This document shows, piece by piece, positions 57,841 through 64,000 of a stretch of 64,000 bases of DNA (position 1 is the first letter of the stretch; the number at the start of each line of letters is the position of its first letter). The DNA lies in the IMG/VR virus record IMGVR_UViG_3300030117_007501, positions 1 through 64,000 of that record; one strand, given 5' to 3'. The translations under genes and the position numbers were made by a program. The notes under the pieces were generated by a model. It searched no databases, had not been told where the DNA came from, and worked only from the letters and a program-made list of their open reading frames with translations. The DNA comes from a virus.

Positions 57841-58032
57841 ATGAAGATTGAAATTGGTACCCTCATAACCATCATCACCCTAAGCATTGCTATCGGTGGA
57901 GCATATTATTCAATGTCTGATAATATCTCTGATCTCGAGACTAAAGTCGCCATTTTGGAAAAAACAATCAAAAAGTGCAAATGTGGGCATAAAAAAATTT
58001 CCCCGCGAAAAAAATCAAAATTTCGCGACTAA
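57841..58032 (+). CDS. One-helix membrane protein with coiled coil
   Basis: 63 residues; helix LITIITLSIAIGGAYYS, heptads (DLETKVAILEKTI), basic CKCGHKK end. AAGGAAGC precedes ATG. Confidence 0.6.
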   Translation: MKIEIGTLITIITLSIAIGGAYYSMSDNISDLETKVAILEKTIKKCKCGHKKISPRKKSKFRD

Positions 58033-58059
58033 TTACAACATAACTTAAGGAACTCATTA

Positions 58060-58491
58060 ATGAAACTCAAAACTTCATATATTAAAAAAATTATCCGCGA
58101 AGAAATCGATTCGAATCTTCCCGACTCCAACAGGTGGCGAGACTTTTGGCTAAATGGGCCGGGTGGGCAATTTGCTGATTCTGATGATACCACCCGGCGC
58201 ATTGTCGAGCTTTTTGTTCAAGACTTGCGCAAAATGACTGCGCATGCGGATGCTGTTATTGAGAAGTCTGAGTGGAGTAGCGGGCCCGACAATGCTGCTT
58301 TCTTTCGCATGCGTGAGTTTATGAGAAGCAAGTGGTTTGGCAAAACGGGGATTCTGTCCACCAACATGCCACCCCGCTCTTCGGAGTTTCTCCAGAACTA
58401 TAAAGATTGGGGCATGCCATCGTGGGGAGAGAGTCGTTCCGCAGCTCAGTGGGCTCAGACAGACTTTTTTCACAATTGGTTGGGAGAATAA
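58060..58491 (+). CDS. Protein with capsid-targeting-like start
   Basis: 143 residues: MKLKTSYIKKIIREEI, IRE site; then a tryptophan-rich soluble domain (WRDFWLNGPGG, PSWGESRSAAQWAQ). No motif recognised. Confidence 0.68.
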   Translation: MKLKTSYIKKIIREEIDSNLPDSNRWRDFWLNGPGGQFADSDDTTRRIVELFVQDLRKMTAHADAVIEKSEWSSGPDNAAFFRMREFMRSKWFGKTGILSTNMPPRSSEFLQNYKDWGMPSWGESRSAAQWAQTDFFHNWLGE

Positions 58492-58492
58492 C

Positions 58493-58654
58493 ATGTGCAT
58501 TATATGTATTGAGCTTGAAAAAGACAAACTCACAGCTTCAGAGGCGTTTCGAAACTTTTGGGAAATGAAGGACTCAATTGAAGAAGAGCATATCGAGGAA
58601 GTTACCGAAGCTATACTTACAGCATTTCACGAAGAACTTGGAGAAGAACAATGA
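58493..58654 (+). CDS. Small acidic protein (CIIC start)
   Basis: 53 residues: MCIICIELEKDKLTASEA, seen in similar form in other marine phages; acidic helix after. ATG one base after the previous stop. Confidence 0.6.
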   Translation: MCIICIELEKDKLTASEAFRNFWEMKDSIEEEHIEEVTEAILTAFHEELGEEQ

Positions 58655-58941
58655 AAAAAGAAGATATAATTAAAATGATTCAAGAGGAAGTAACTCAAAT
58701 TTTGAATGAACATTCTCCTGATGACTTCTCAGATCTGGAAGGGCGAGAGGAGACTAGCTGGGAACCAGATGAGGTTGGTGATGTTATACAAGCTGGAGTG
58801 ACTGCTGTTGTTGAAGCTCTTTACTCATATGATCCAAGCCAGGATGCTCTCGATGCATTAGAATTACAGGTTAAAGAAGCTTTGTCATCCATTAGGGGCG
58901 GAGTTATCGAAGACATTGTGTCAGGTAAAGCGAGGATATGA
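58651..58941 (+). CDS. Protein with capsid-targeting-like start
   Basis: 96 residues: MKKEDIIKMIQEEVTQIL, IQE site; acidic helical body. ATGA overlaps on both sides. Confidence 0.68.
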   Translation: MKKEDIIKMIQEEVTQILNEHSPDDFSDLEGREETSWEPDEVGDVIQAGVTAVVEALYSYDPSQDALDALELQVKEALSSIRGGVIEDIVSGKARI

Positions 58942-59192
58942 AGTGGGGCGTTAAAATATTAACGCTTTTATTTATTTTCTCCTTCCTGCCTATCTCTGCG
59001 TCTGCTCAAAATAAAGATGCAAAAACAAAATTTTATAACTTCGACGACTTACTTATCGACGGTAAAGTGCAGAAACCAAAAGTACTTTGGGTGGATGCAC
59101 GCCAGAAAGTCAAATTCGAAAAGCTTTTAAAGCTAAAAAAAGATTTCATGCCCAAGCTCTTAGGCACAAGAAAAGACATGTCTCTTCGATAG
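58938..59192 (+). CDS. Small exported protein
   Basis: 84 residues; signal peptide ending SASAQ, mature part FYNFDDLLIDGKVQKPKVL, then ARQKVKFEKLLKLKKDF. The mature pattern reminds me of short periplasmic proteins near gliding-motility genes in Myxococcota (CglF-like), a weak resemblance. Confidence 0.6.
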   Translation: MKWGVKILTLLFIFSFLPISASAQNKDAKTKFYNFDDLLIDGKVQKPKVLWVDARQKVKFEKLLKLKKDFMPKLLGTRKDMSLR

Positions 59193-59222
59193 CCGATTTT
59201 ATTCAAGATTACAGAAAAACAA

Positions 59223-59235
59223 ACTAGTTATTATA
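59223..59235 (+). promoter_or_regulatory. Late-type box ACTAGTTATTATA
   Basis: 29 bases before the end of a short leader and 41 before the ATG. Confidence 0.55.
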
Positions 59236-59263
59236 TTAATATTGAAAAGGAGTTCATAATATT

Positions 59264-59731
59264 ATGAAAATTACCAAGAAAACACTTGAGAAAATGATAA
59301 GAGAGTCTCTCGAGGATAGATTTAATGTAAGCGAAGAAGCAGCACCTGACGTGGTTGACATGTCTTCTTCCTCGCTTCCCGGAGAAGTTAAGAGAGTCCT
59401 CAATATACCGAGAGCAGACGAGATACTTGCTTCGCTAGCAGATGCCATTGAAGCTCAAAAGTCTCCTCAAATAAAGGCAAACGTATACACTCTTATATTA
59501 CAAGCCATCGGATTGGATACTGTAGACGAACTGCAGGCATTTCGCAGTCTCATCCAAACCCGACTAGCTAAGGCAGAAAGCGAAGGCGCGAAAGAATCAG
59601 AACTAGCACAAGCAGAGACGTCAGCACCACCACCGGTTGATAGCGCAGCAGACTTAGAAGAGAATAAGCAATTTGCCGCCGTACTCAAAAAACTAGTGCA
59701 GCAGGAAATTAAAAACACTACTAGAAAGTAA
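59264..59731 (+). CDS. Protein with capsid-targeting-like start
   Basis: 155 residues: MKITKKTLEKMIRESLED, IRE site; helical, acidic and proline-rich middle (ETSAPPPVDSA). AAAAGGAG precedes ATG. Confidence 0.7.
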   Translation: MKITKKTLEKMIRESLEDRFNVSEEAAPDVVDMSSSSLPGEVKRVLNIPRADEILASLADAIEAQKSPQIKANVYTLILQAIGLDTVDELQAFRSLIQTRLAKAESEGAKESELAQAETSAPPPVDSAADLEENKQFAAVLKKLVQQEIKNTTRK

Positions 59732-59745
59732 TCGGAGATATAACA

Positions 59746-60078
59746 GTGAATATAACAAAAAACACGTTAAAGTATCTGATAAAAGAAACAATGTACGATA
59801 TGGTTAATGCTAAGACTCCCGATTCCTCATCGTACATAGAAGACGAAGTTTCCAAAGAAGCTGAACGAGAAATCTCTTGGGGGAAAGTTCTGGACTCCCT
59901 TAACCCCCAAAGAGAAGAAAATAGCGAGCATTTTAGAAACATTGTCCTTAAAGCTATGACTCTCGCAGCTGAAGAAAATTCAGAATTTTTGTTGGACATG
60001 ATGGAAGATATCACAGATGATTCTGAGGTTAGAAATATACTAATGAATCATATCGAAAAGATATTTAAAAATGAATAA
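59746..60078 (+). CDS. Protein with capsid-targeting-like start
   Basis: 110 residues from GTG: MNITKNTLKYLIKETMYD, IKE site; acidic helical body. Twin of the preceding gene's leader but different body. Confidence 0.68.
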   Translation: MNITKNTLKYLIKETMYDMVNAKTPDSSSYIEDEVSKEAEREISWGKVLDSLNPQREENSEHFRNIVLKAMTLAAEENSEFLLDMMEDITDDSEVRNILMNHIEKIFKNE

Positions 60079-60099
60079 ATTTAATGTAATATAACACTT

Positions 60100-60588
60100 A
60101 TGTTGCATGCTCTCGAACAATTTAAGTGGCACACTGGTTCCGATAAAGATACTACGTTCGATGAGATTATTAAAAAAGCAAAAGCATGTATATCTGACGG
60201 CGGCAAACTCTTTGTTGGATCCGATTCTTTTATATCCAAAAATAAAGTTAATTTCGCCACAGCCATATGTCTCTATGGTGATGGCAAGGGAGGTAGATAT
60301 TTCTTTCATAAGGAATGTTTGCCAAAAAAGAAATTCAATGTTCTCGTGTATCGAATAACAGAGGAGGTTCGTCGCTCTGTTGAGATAGGCGAATACTTCA
60401 TGAATACGCACAACATCGAACCATCTAATATAGAATTGCATATTGACGTTTCTCCGTTTCACGCAAAAGCTGCTACGTCTAGCTTTGCTGACATGTTGAG
60501 TGGCTATGTAACCGGCGCAGGCTTTGAATGCAAGATTAAACCCGACAGTTGGGCTGCTCAATCTGTAGCCGACAAACATTCTAAATAA
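60100..60588 (+). CDS. YkuK-type RNase H-fold protein
   Basis: 162 residues. LFVGSDSFIS, then ICLYGDGKGG, ELHIDVSP and late KIKPDSWAAQSVADKHSK match the DUF458/YkuK RNase H-like family with acidic residues at strand ends. Nuclease activity not established for the family. Confidence 0.8.
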   Translation: MLHALEQFKWHTGSDKDTTFDEIIKKAKACISDGGKLFVGSDSFISKNKVNFATAICLYGDGKGGRYFFHKECLPKKKFNVLVYRITEEVRRSVEIGEYFMNTHNIEPSNIELHIDVSPFHAKAATSSFADMLSGYVTGAGFECKIKPDSWAAQSVADKHSK

Positions 60589-60597
60589 GAGAGTAAC

Positions 60598-60912
60598 ATG
60601 GACGCACCAAACAAAATAATGCACTTATCTTATACCGTCAGTCAGCACGACTTGGTGCAAACTTGGCTGGATATGATGCATCCAGGCGAAAACATAGTCG
60701 TTATGCATGATCCAGGAAAACACGTAAAGATGCTTGAAAAGATGGGATTTGCTTTACCCGACGAAGAAATGTGGGAAAGTAAAATATTGGTTATTCAGGT
60801 TTCAGAGATAGATGAAGCGTTATGGATAATTAAAAATGTCAGCCATGAGGTTGGGCCATACTGCCAGGCTTGGATCAATGGTAGATATATAACAGACAAT
60901 ATAGATTGTTGA
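60598..60912 (+). CDS. Unknown protein
   Basis: 104 residues, mixed fold (NIVVMHDPGKHVKML, KILVIQVSEIDEAL). No motif. Ten bases after the YkuK-like gene. Confidence 0.6.
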   Translation: MDAPNKIMHLSYTVSQHDLVQTWLDMMHPGENIVVMHDPGKHVKMLEKMGFALPDEEMWESKILVIQVSEIDEALWIIKNVSHEVGPYCQAWINGRYITDNIDC

Positions 60913-60921
60913 GGGGGTACC

Positions 60922-61098
60922 ATGATAGACATTATTGACATTTTGATACGAAGCATCAAGCAGAAAATAAAGAAAAGAGAAGAGGAAACGCCCCGAGAAC
61001 AACCGAGAATAGAACCTCCGCCTCCCCCGCCTCCAAAAACCAAAACACCAAACACAGAAAAGAAGCCAGAGAAAAGAGTTATTATAATAGACATTTAA
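60922..61098 (+). CDS. Small proline-rich protein
   Basis: 58 residues; basic helix start, PPPPPPP run, VIIIDI end. TGAGGGGGTACC precedes ATG; TonB-box-like end is only suggestive. Confidence 0.55.
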   Translation: MIDIIDILIRSIKQKIKKREEETPREQPRIEPPPPPPPKTKTPNTEKKPEKRVIIIDI

Positions 61099-61100
61099 AT

Positions 61101-61113
61101 ACTATTTATTGTA
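61101..61113 (+). promoter_or_regulatory. Late-type box ACTATTTATTGTA
   Basis: Overlaps the first ATG of the next gene; if it is a promoter, the ATG four codons later is the true start. Confidence 0.5.
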
Positions 61114-61523
61114 TGAAACTTATTATGAAAGGCTGGAGACTTTTTGTGAATGAGAGCAAGGATAGTAAGATAGTGGCAAAGATTGTTCTTATTGACGAAG
61201 ATAACAAGGTATTGTTTCTTAAGAGAACAAACTATGTGAAGAAATATGCCGGAAAGTGGGATTTGCCTGGTGGACATGTGCACGAAAACGAAGCCGTAAT
61301 TGATGGACTTCGAAGGGAAGTGAAGGAAGAGACAGGACTTGACATAAAAAACGTCGAAAAAATAAAAGATGTGGGAAACCACAAGTACTTCAAGGCTACT
61401 TTACCCAAAGGTGAAGTTAAATTAAGCTCTGAACATTCGGAATCTAAGATGAGAGACGTAAAAAACATCAAAAATCCTAACAAATATGAAAAAATAGTAC
61501 AGGAAATTTTCGAAAATGACTGA
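61113..61523 (+). CDS. NUDIX hydrolase with capsid-targeting-like start
   Basis: 136 residues. NUDIX box complete (GGHVHENEAVIDGL then RREVKEETGLD), so it cleaves a nucleoside diphosphate linked to another moiety (NDP-X); substrate unknown. The leader MKGWRLFVNES, from the second ATG at 61125, fits the W-x-x-F-x-x-E pattern. A packaged and injected NUDIX enzyme could change host nucleotides or RNA caps at entry (inference). Confidence 0.9.
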   Translation: MKLIMKGWRLFVNESKDSKIVAKIVLIDEDNKVLFLKRTNYVKKYAGKWDLPGGHVHENEAVIDGLRREVKEETGLDIKNVEKIKDVGNHKYFKATLPKGEVKLSSEHSESKMRDVKNIKNPNKYEKIVQEIFEND

Positions 61524-62352
61524 TTTTAAAAACAAGTGGAACAAATATCTCACCGAACAAGAGTTCGATGCTTCAAAATTGACTATCAAGGATAAACTTA
61601 ATTCAAAATTTTGGAACAGAGGTAGGCTTGAGCCCGAAGTAAGAGGCAGATTGGCTGAAATAGCAGAAGAATTTTACTCTTCCGTGCAGGAATCTGCTCC
61701 GAGTGCTCCAAATTTCGAAGATATAACGTTCACAGGCTCTCTCGCCAGCTACAATTATCACGGCGCTAGCGATATAGACTTGCATTTGTTGGTAGACTTT
61801 AGCGAAATAGGAGAAACTGAAGAAATTTTATCGGAATTTTTCGCCCTTAAGAGAATACAATGGAACAATAGCCACAATATTCGAATATTTGGACACGAAG
61901 TTGAGATTTATATACAAGATATAAACGAAGAGCACTTTTCAAACGGGGTTTATTCAGTCCTTCTCGGCGAGTGGCTTGAGATGCCAGTCAGAGAAGAGAT
62001 AGATATTGATTTCGAAACTACAAAAAAGAAGTACGAAGCATTATCTCTTGAAATTTCTCAACTTTCGAAACTTTTCCAAAAGAAAGAGTACAAAAAAGTC
62101 TATGATCATGCCTCTAAACTAAAGGAAAAGATTAAAAACATGCGCGTAGCAGGATTAGAGGATGAAGGTGTCTATTCTGCGGAGAATTTGGCGTTTAAAA
62201 TGTTAAGAAACAATGATGAAATCAAAGATTTGATGTCTTTGAGGACAACCTCATATGATATGATGATGTCAATGAGTAAAGAAGAGACAAAAAAAATAAA
62301 CATATCTGAAAATTGGAAACTATTTCGTAAAGGAGGCTTGGTAAATGGATGA
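61516..62352 (+). CDS. Nucleotidyltransferase-like protein with capsid-targeting-like start
   Basis: 278 residues. Leader FKNKWNKYLTEQEF, LTE site. GSLASYNYHGASDIDLHLLV has the GS (74-75) and D-x-D (86, 88) of the polymerase-beta-type nucleotidyltransferase fold. The C-terminal half is helical. It may modify an RNA or protein of the host at entry. Overlaps both neighbours. Confidence 0.8.
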   Translation: MTDFKNKWNKYLTEQEFDASKLTIKDKLNSKFWNRGRLEPEVRGRLAEIAEEFYSSVQESAPSAPNFEDITFTGSLASYNYHGASDIDLHLLVDFSEIGETEEILSEFFALKRIQWNNSHNIRIFGHEVEIYIQDINEEHFSNGVYSVLLGEWLEMPVREEIDIDFETTKKKYEALSLEISQLSKLFQKKEYKKVYDHASKLKEKIKNMRVAGLEDEGVYSAENLAFKMLRNNDEIKDLMSLRTTSYDMMMSMSKEETKKINISENWKLFRKGGLVNG

Positions 62353-62680
62353 TTCAATGAAAAAATGGAAAAATTTTCTTTTAAAAGAGGAAAATGAGTT
62401 GGATGTAGTCGACAAAAGCCCCGTAGTAGATGCGAGAAGAGGAGATTCGGAAATTCTTGGCGAATATTTGCAAGAAATTCAAAACATGGCAATGAGAATT
62501 TTAGAAATGGAGAAAGAAATTAAAGAAAAAGAGCTTTCTTATTATCCTGGGTATGAATTTCGAAATGCCGCAAAGCAACTAGCTGACGCTGACGAGTTTG
62601 GTAGCCTCGCCAACAGACTCAGTAGGTGGATATCCAACGAAACTAGGATGAAAACCCTCCGTCACGAACTCGAAAAGTAA
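62345..62680 (+). CDS. Small protein with capsid-targeting-like start
   Basis: 111 residues: MKKWKNFLLKEENELD leader, LKE site; helical body. ATG overlaps the gene before by 8 bases. Confidence 0.68.
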   Translation: MDDSMKKWKNFLLKEENELDVVDKSPVVDARRGDSEILGEYLQEIQNMAMRILEMEKEIKEKELSYYPGYEFRNAAKQLADADEFGSLANRLSRWISNETRMKTLRHELEK

Positions 62681-62682
62681 AA

Positions 62683-63024
62683 ATGACTAAATATAAGGCA
62701 AAACTAATCCGGATTGTCGACGGAGACACCATCGATGCAGAAATCGATGTAGGTTTTGACGTATTTGTTAGAAAAAGGATTCGTTTATGGGGAATTAACG
62801 CCCCTGAGACGCGTTCTACGGATAAAGATGAGGTTAAGGCTGGGGAGATGACTTTACGTCGCCTGAGCGAGATTCTAGCCCTCTCAAATGGCGAATTTGA
62901 GCTGATAACTCATGGTGATGGCAAGTTCGGCAGGTGTTTGGGGGAAATATTCGTAAAAGATCATAAGGAAAGCGTGAATCAGGTACTAATTAATGAAGGA
63001 TTCGCTACGGAGTACGAAAAATGA
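62683..63024 (+). CDS. Thermonuclease-like (SNase) protein
   Basis: 113 residues. VDGDTIDAEIDVG, RLWGINAPETR and GRCLGEI carry the Asp, Arg, Glu and second Arg of staphylococcal-type nucleases. No signal peptide and no leader motif. Could cut host DNA or RNA, or shape DNA in the capsid. Confidence 0.9.
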   Translation: MTKYKAKLIRIVDGDTIDAEIDVGFDVFVRKRIRLWGINAPETRSTDKDEVKAGEMTLRRLSEILALSNGEFELITHGDGKFGRCLGEIFVKDHKESVNQVLINEGFATEYEK

Positions 63025-63329
63025 AAAAGCTTTTTGAAAATTGGTATGGGTACCTCGAAGATCACCCGGATGCACCAACACCAGGGGAGATTGCAGATGA
63101 AAAAAGATATAACGAGAGGATTGGAAAGCTACAAGACATGGTTATGCAAATCGCGCCCGATATTGTTGCCCGTTTAATAGGGCTTAAGAGCCCCGGACAG
63201 TTTATAGACTCTGAAGATTTCGCCGCTGACGTTGCCTTTCAAGCGGAAGGTAACAACCTTGACGAATTGTGCGAATGGCTACTAGAAGAATTTAACGTCG
63301 ATATATCAGATGTAGACGAAGAGGGGTAG
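63021..63329 (+). CDS. Small acidic protein with capsid-targeting-like start
   Basis: 102 residues: MKKLFENWYGYLED leader (the clearest F-E-N-W form), then an acidic helical body. ATGA overlap with the nuclease. Confidence 0.7.
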   Translation: MKKLFENWYGYLEDHPDAPTPGEIADEKRYNERIGKLQDMVMQIAPDIVARLIGLKSPGQFIDSEDFAADVAFQAEGNNLDELCEWLLEEFNVDISDVDEEG

Positions 63330-63333
63330 TCGC

Positions 63334-64000
63334 GTGCCAAATTCGTTTCATAAAATTTGGAAACAGTTCCGAACAGATCCAGCACTACTCCTAGAAGCAA
63401 GAATAAAGGACATAAAAGCAAAATACCCCGATTTAGATCTATCTGGTTTCATAAATTACGGCCGCGATCAAATACAGAGCGAACTTGGGCCCAAGGGAGT
63501 TTCGAAATATCTCTTATGGTTTGCCCGTGAAATGCACAATAATTTTAAAGACGACATAGAGGAAGATCAATATTGGCACTCGAATGCTCGTTTCGACGAA
63601 GACGTTTTCGCTGTCGCGCGAGAAATACTAAGCACTATTGAATTGTTTCATATTAGACATCAAAGGTTAGAAGATAAAGATATTTACAACTATAACTCGG
63701 CAGAAATTCTTTCTATGCTCGAAAAAATGGGCCCGTCTGAGAGAGAGAAGAGACAGCGCAAGAAAGAAGAAGCGATGGAAGGATCTGAAGTCGTGTATGA
63801 TGATAATAATATATTTGCAATTCGCCCATATACAAAAGAGGCTTCTTGCTTTTATGGCAAAAACACCAGATGGTGCATATCCGCTACTGAATCTCGAAAC
63901 TATTTTCAACAATACACTTCAGAATATCAAGCATTTGTGATGGCGAGATTTGATAATATCCCTACTACCAACGAGCTTCACAAGCTTGCTCTTGTTTATA
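63334..64000 (+). CDS. Late-block protein cut by the window end
   Basis: At least 222 residues, from GTG with GAGGGGTAG about 6 bases upstream. Start has KIWKQF but no clean L-x-E. Near the end FYGKNTRWCISATESRN fits a WC(I/T)-containing family seen in T4-like marine phages; function unknown. The frame is open at the window end. Confidence 0.65.
   Translation, partial: MPNSFHKIWKQFRTDPALLLEARIKDIKAKYPDLDLSGFINYGRDQIQSELGPKGVSKYLLWFAREMHNNFKDDIEEDQYWHSNARFDEDVFAVAREILSTIELFHIRHQRLEDKDIYNYNSAEILSMLEKMGPSEREKRQRKKEEAMEGSEVVYDDNNIFAIRPYTKEASCFYGKNTRWCISATESRNYFQQYTSEYQAFVMARFDNIPTTNELHKLALVY

Overview
The window looks like a piece of a large, strictly lytic-type tailed-phage genome. All of about 130 genes lie on the + strand, they overlap by 1 to 40 bases or sit a few bases apart, and no stretch above about 300 bases lacks a gene (the longest gaps are about 155 to 180 bases). 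Gene content mixes a T4-like flavour (RecA/UvsX-type recombinase, RNase H/FEN-like exonuclease, DnaB helicase, UV endonuclease, MoxR ATPase with a VWA partner, capsid-targeting-like N-termini) with bacterial-type functions rare in phages: a C-family DnaE polymerase, a class II ribonucleotide reductase, GroEL, GroES, DnaK, FKBP and ClpP. Two large lipoproteins with repeated DNDCDG metal-binding motifs and VWA domains are of a kind I associate with Myxococcota and related 'deltaproteobacteria', so the host may lie there; this is inference.

Layout. 1-8358: replication and nucleotide block (recA, exonuclease, helicase, nrdJ, groES, thyX). 8358-11859: the two MopE-like/VWA lipoproteins. 11856-21042: MazG-like NTPase, a possible nucleotidyltransferase, dnaE, an L,D-transpeptidase-like protein, an HNH-AP2 endonuclease, dUTPase, IMP dehydrogenase and a small sigma-region-4-like protein. 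21060-30219: an acidic prohead-core-like protein, clpP, groEL and many small conserved phage genes. 30250-33707: dnaK, Smr-like, lipoprotein, FKBP. 33722-39664: small genes, a restriction-modification-like pair, a HlyIII membrane protein and a UV endonuclease. 39674-39825: tRNA-Arg and tRNA-Thr. 39841-43110 and 49351-50411: two arrays of tiny KVGD-family genes. Between them: a zinc-knuckle protein and the MoxR/VWA pair. 51167: tRNA-Lys. 51260-54949: very small genes, richer in G+C. 55128-64000: a probable late block whose products nearly all start with one of two short N-terminal signatures that resemble T4 capsid-targeting sequences.

Regulation. Most transcription units begin with a textbook sigma-70 promoter (TTGAC(A/T), 17-base spacer, TATAAT-like), often laid over the stop codon of the gene before. 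A second box, ACTANTTA followed by T/A-rich bases, precedes the acidic core-like gene and the genes with capsid-targeting-like starts, and is a candidate late promoter. The chaperone promoters each carry a different inverted repeat.

How it may work together. Early genes take over DNA synthesis (own polymerase, helicase, recombinase, dNTP supply, dUTP removal), folding and proteolysis. Two arrays of 50-80-residue proteins vary in the middle and share their ends through a dual-coding junction word. The late block appears to supply proteins, including a NUDIX hydrolase and a nucleotidyltransferase-like enzyme, that may be packed inside the capsid and injected with the DNA. The KVGD arrays and the packaged-protein set are the best candidates for undescribed biology here.
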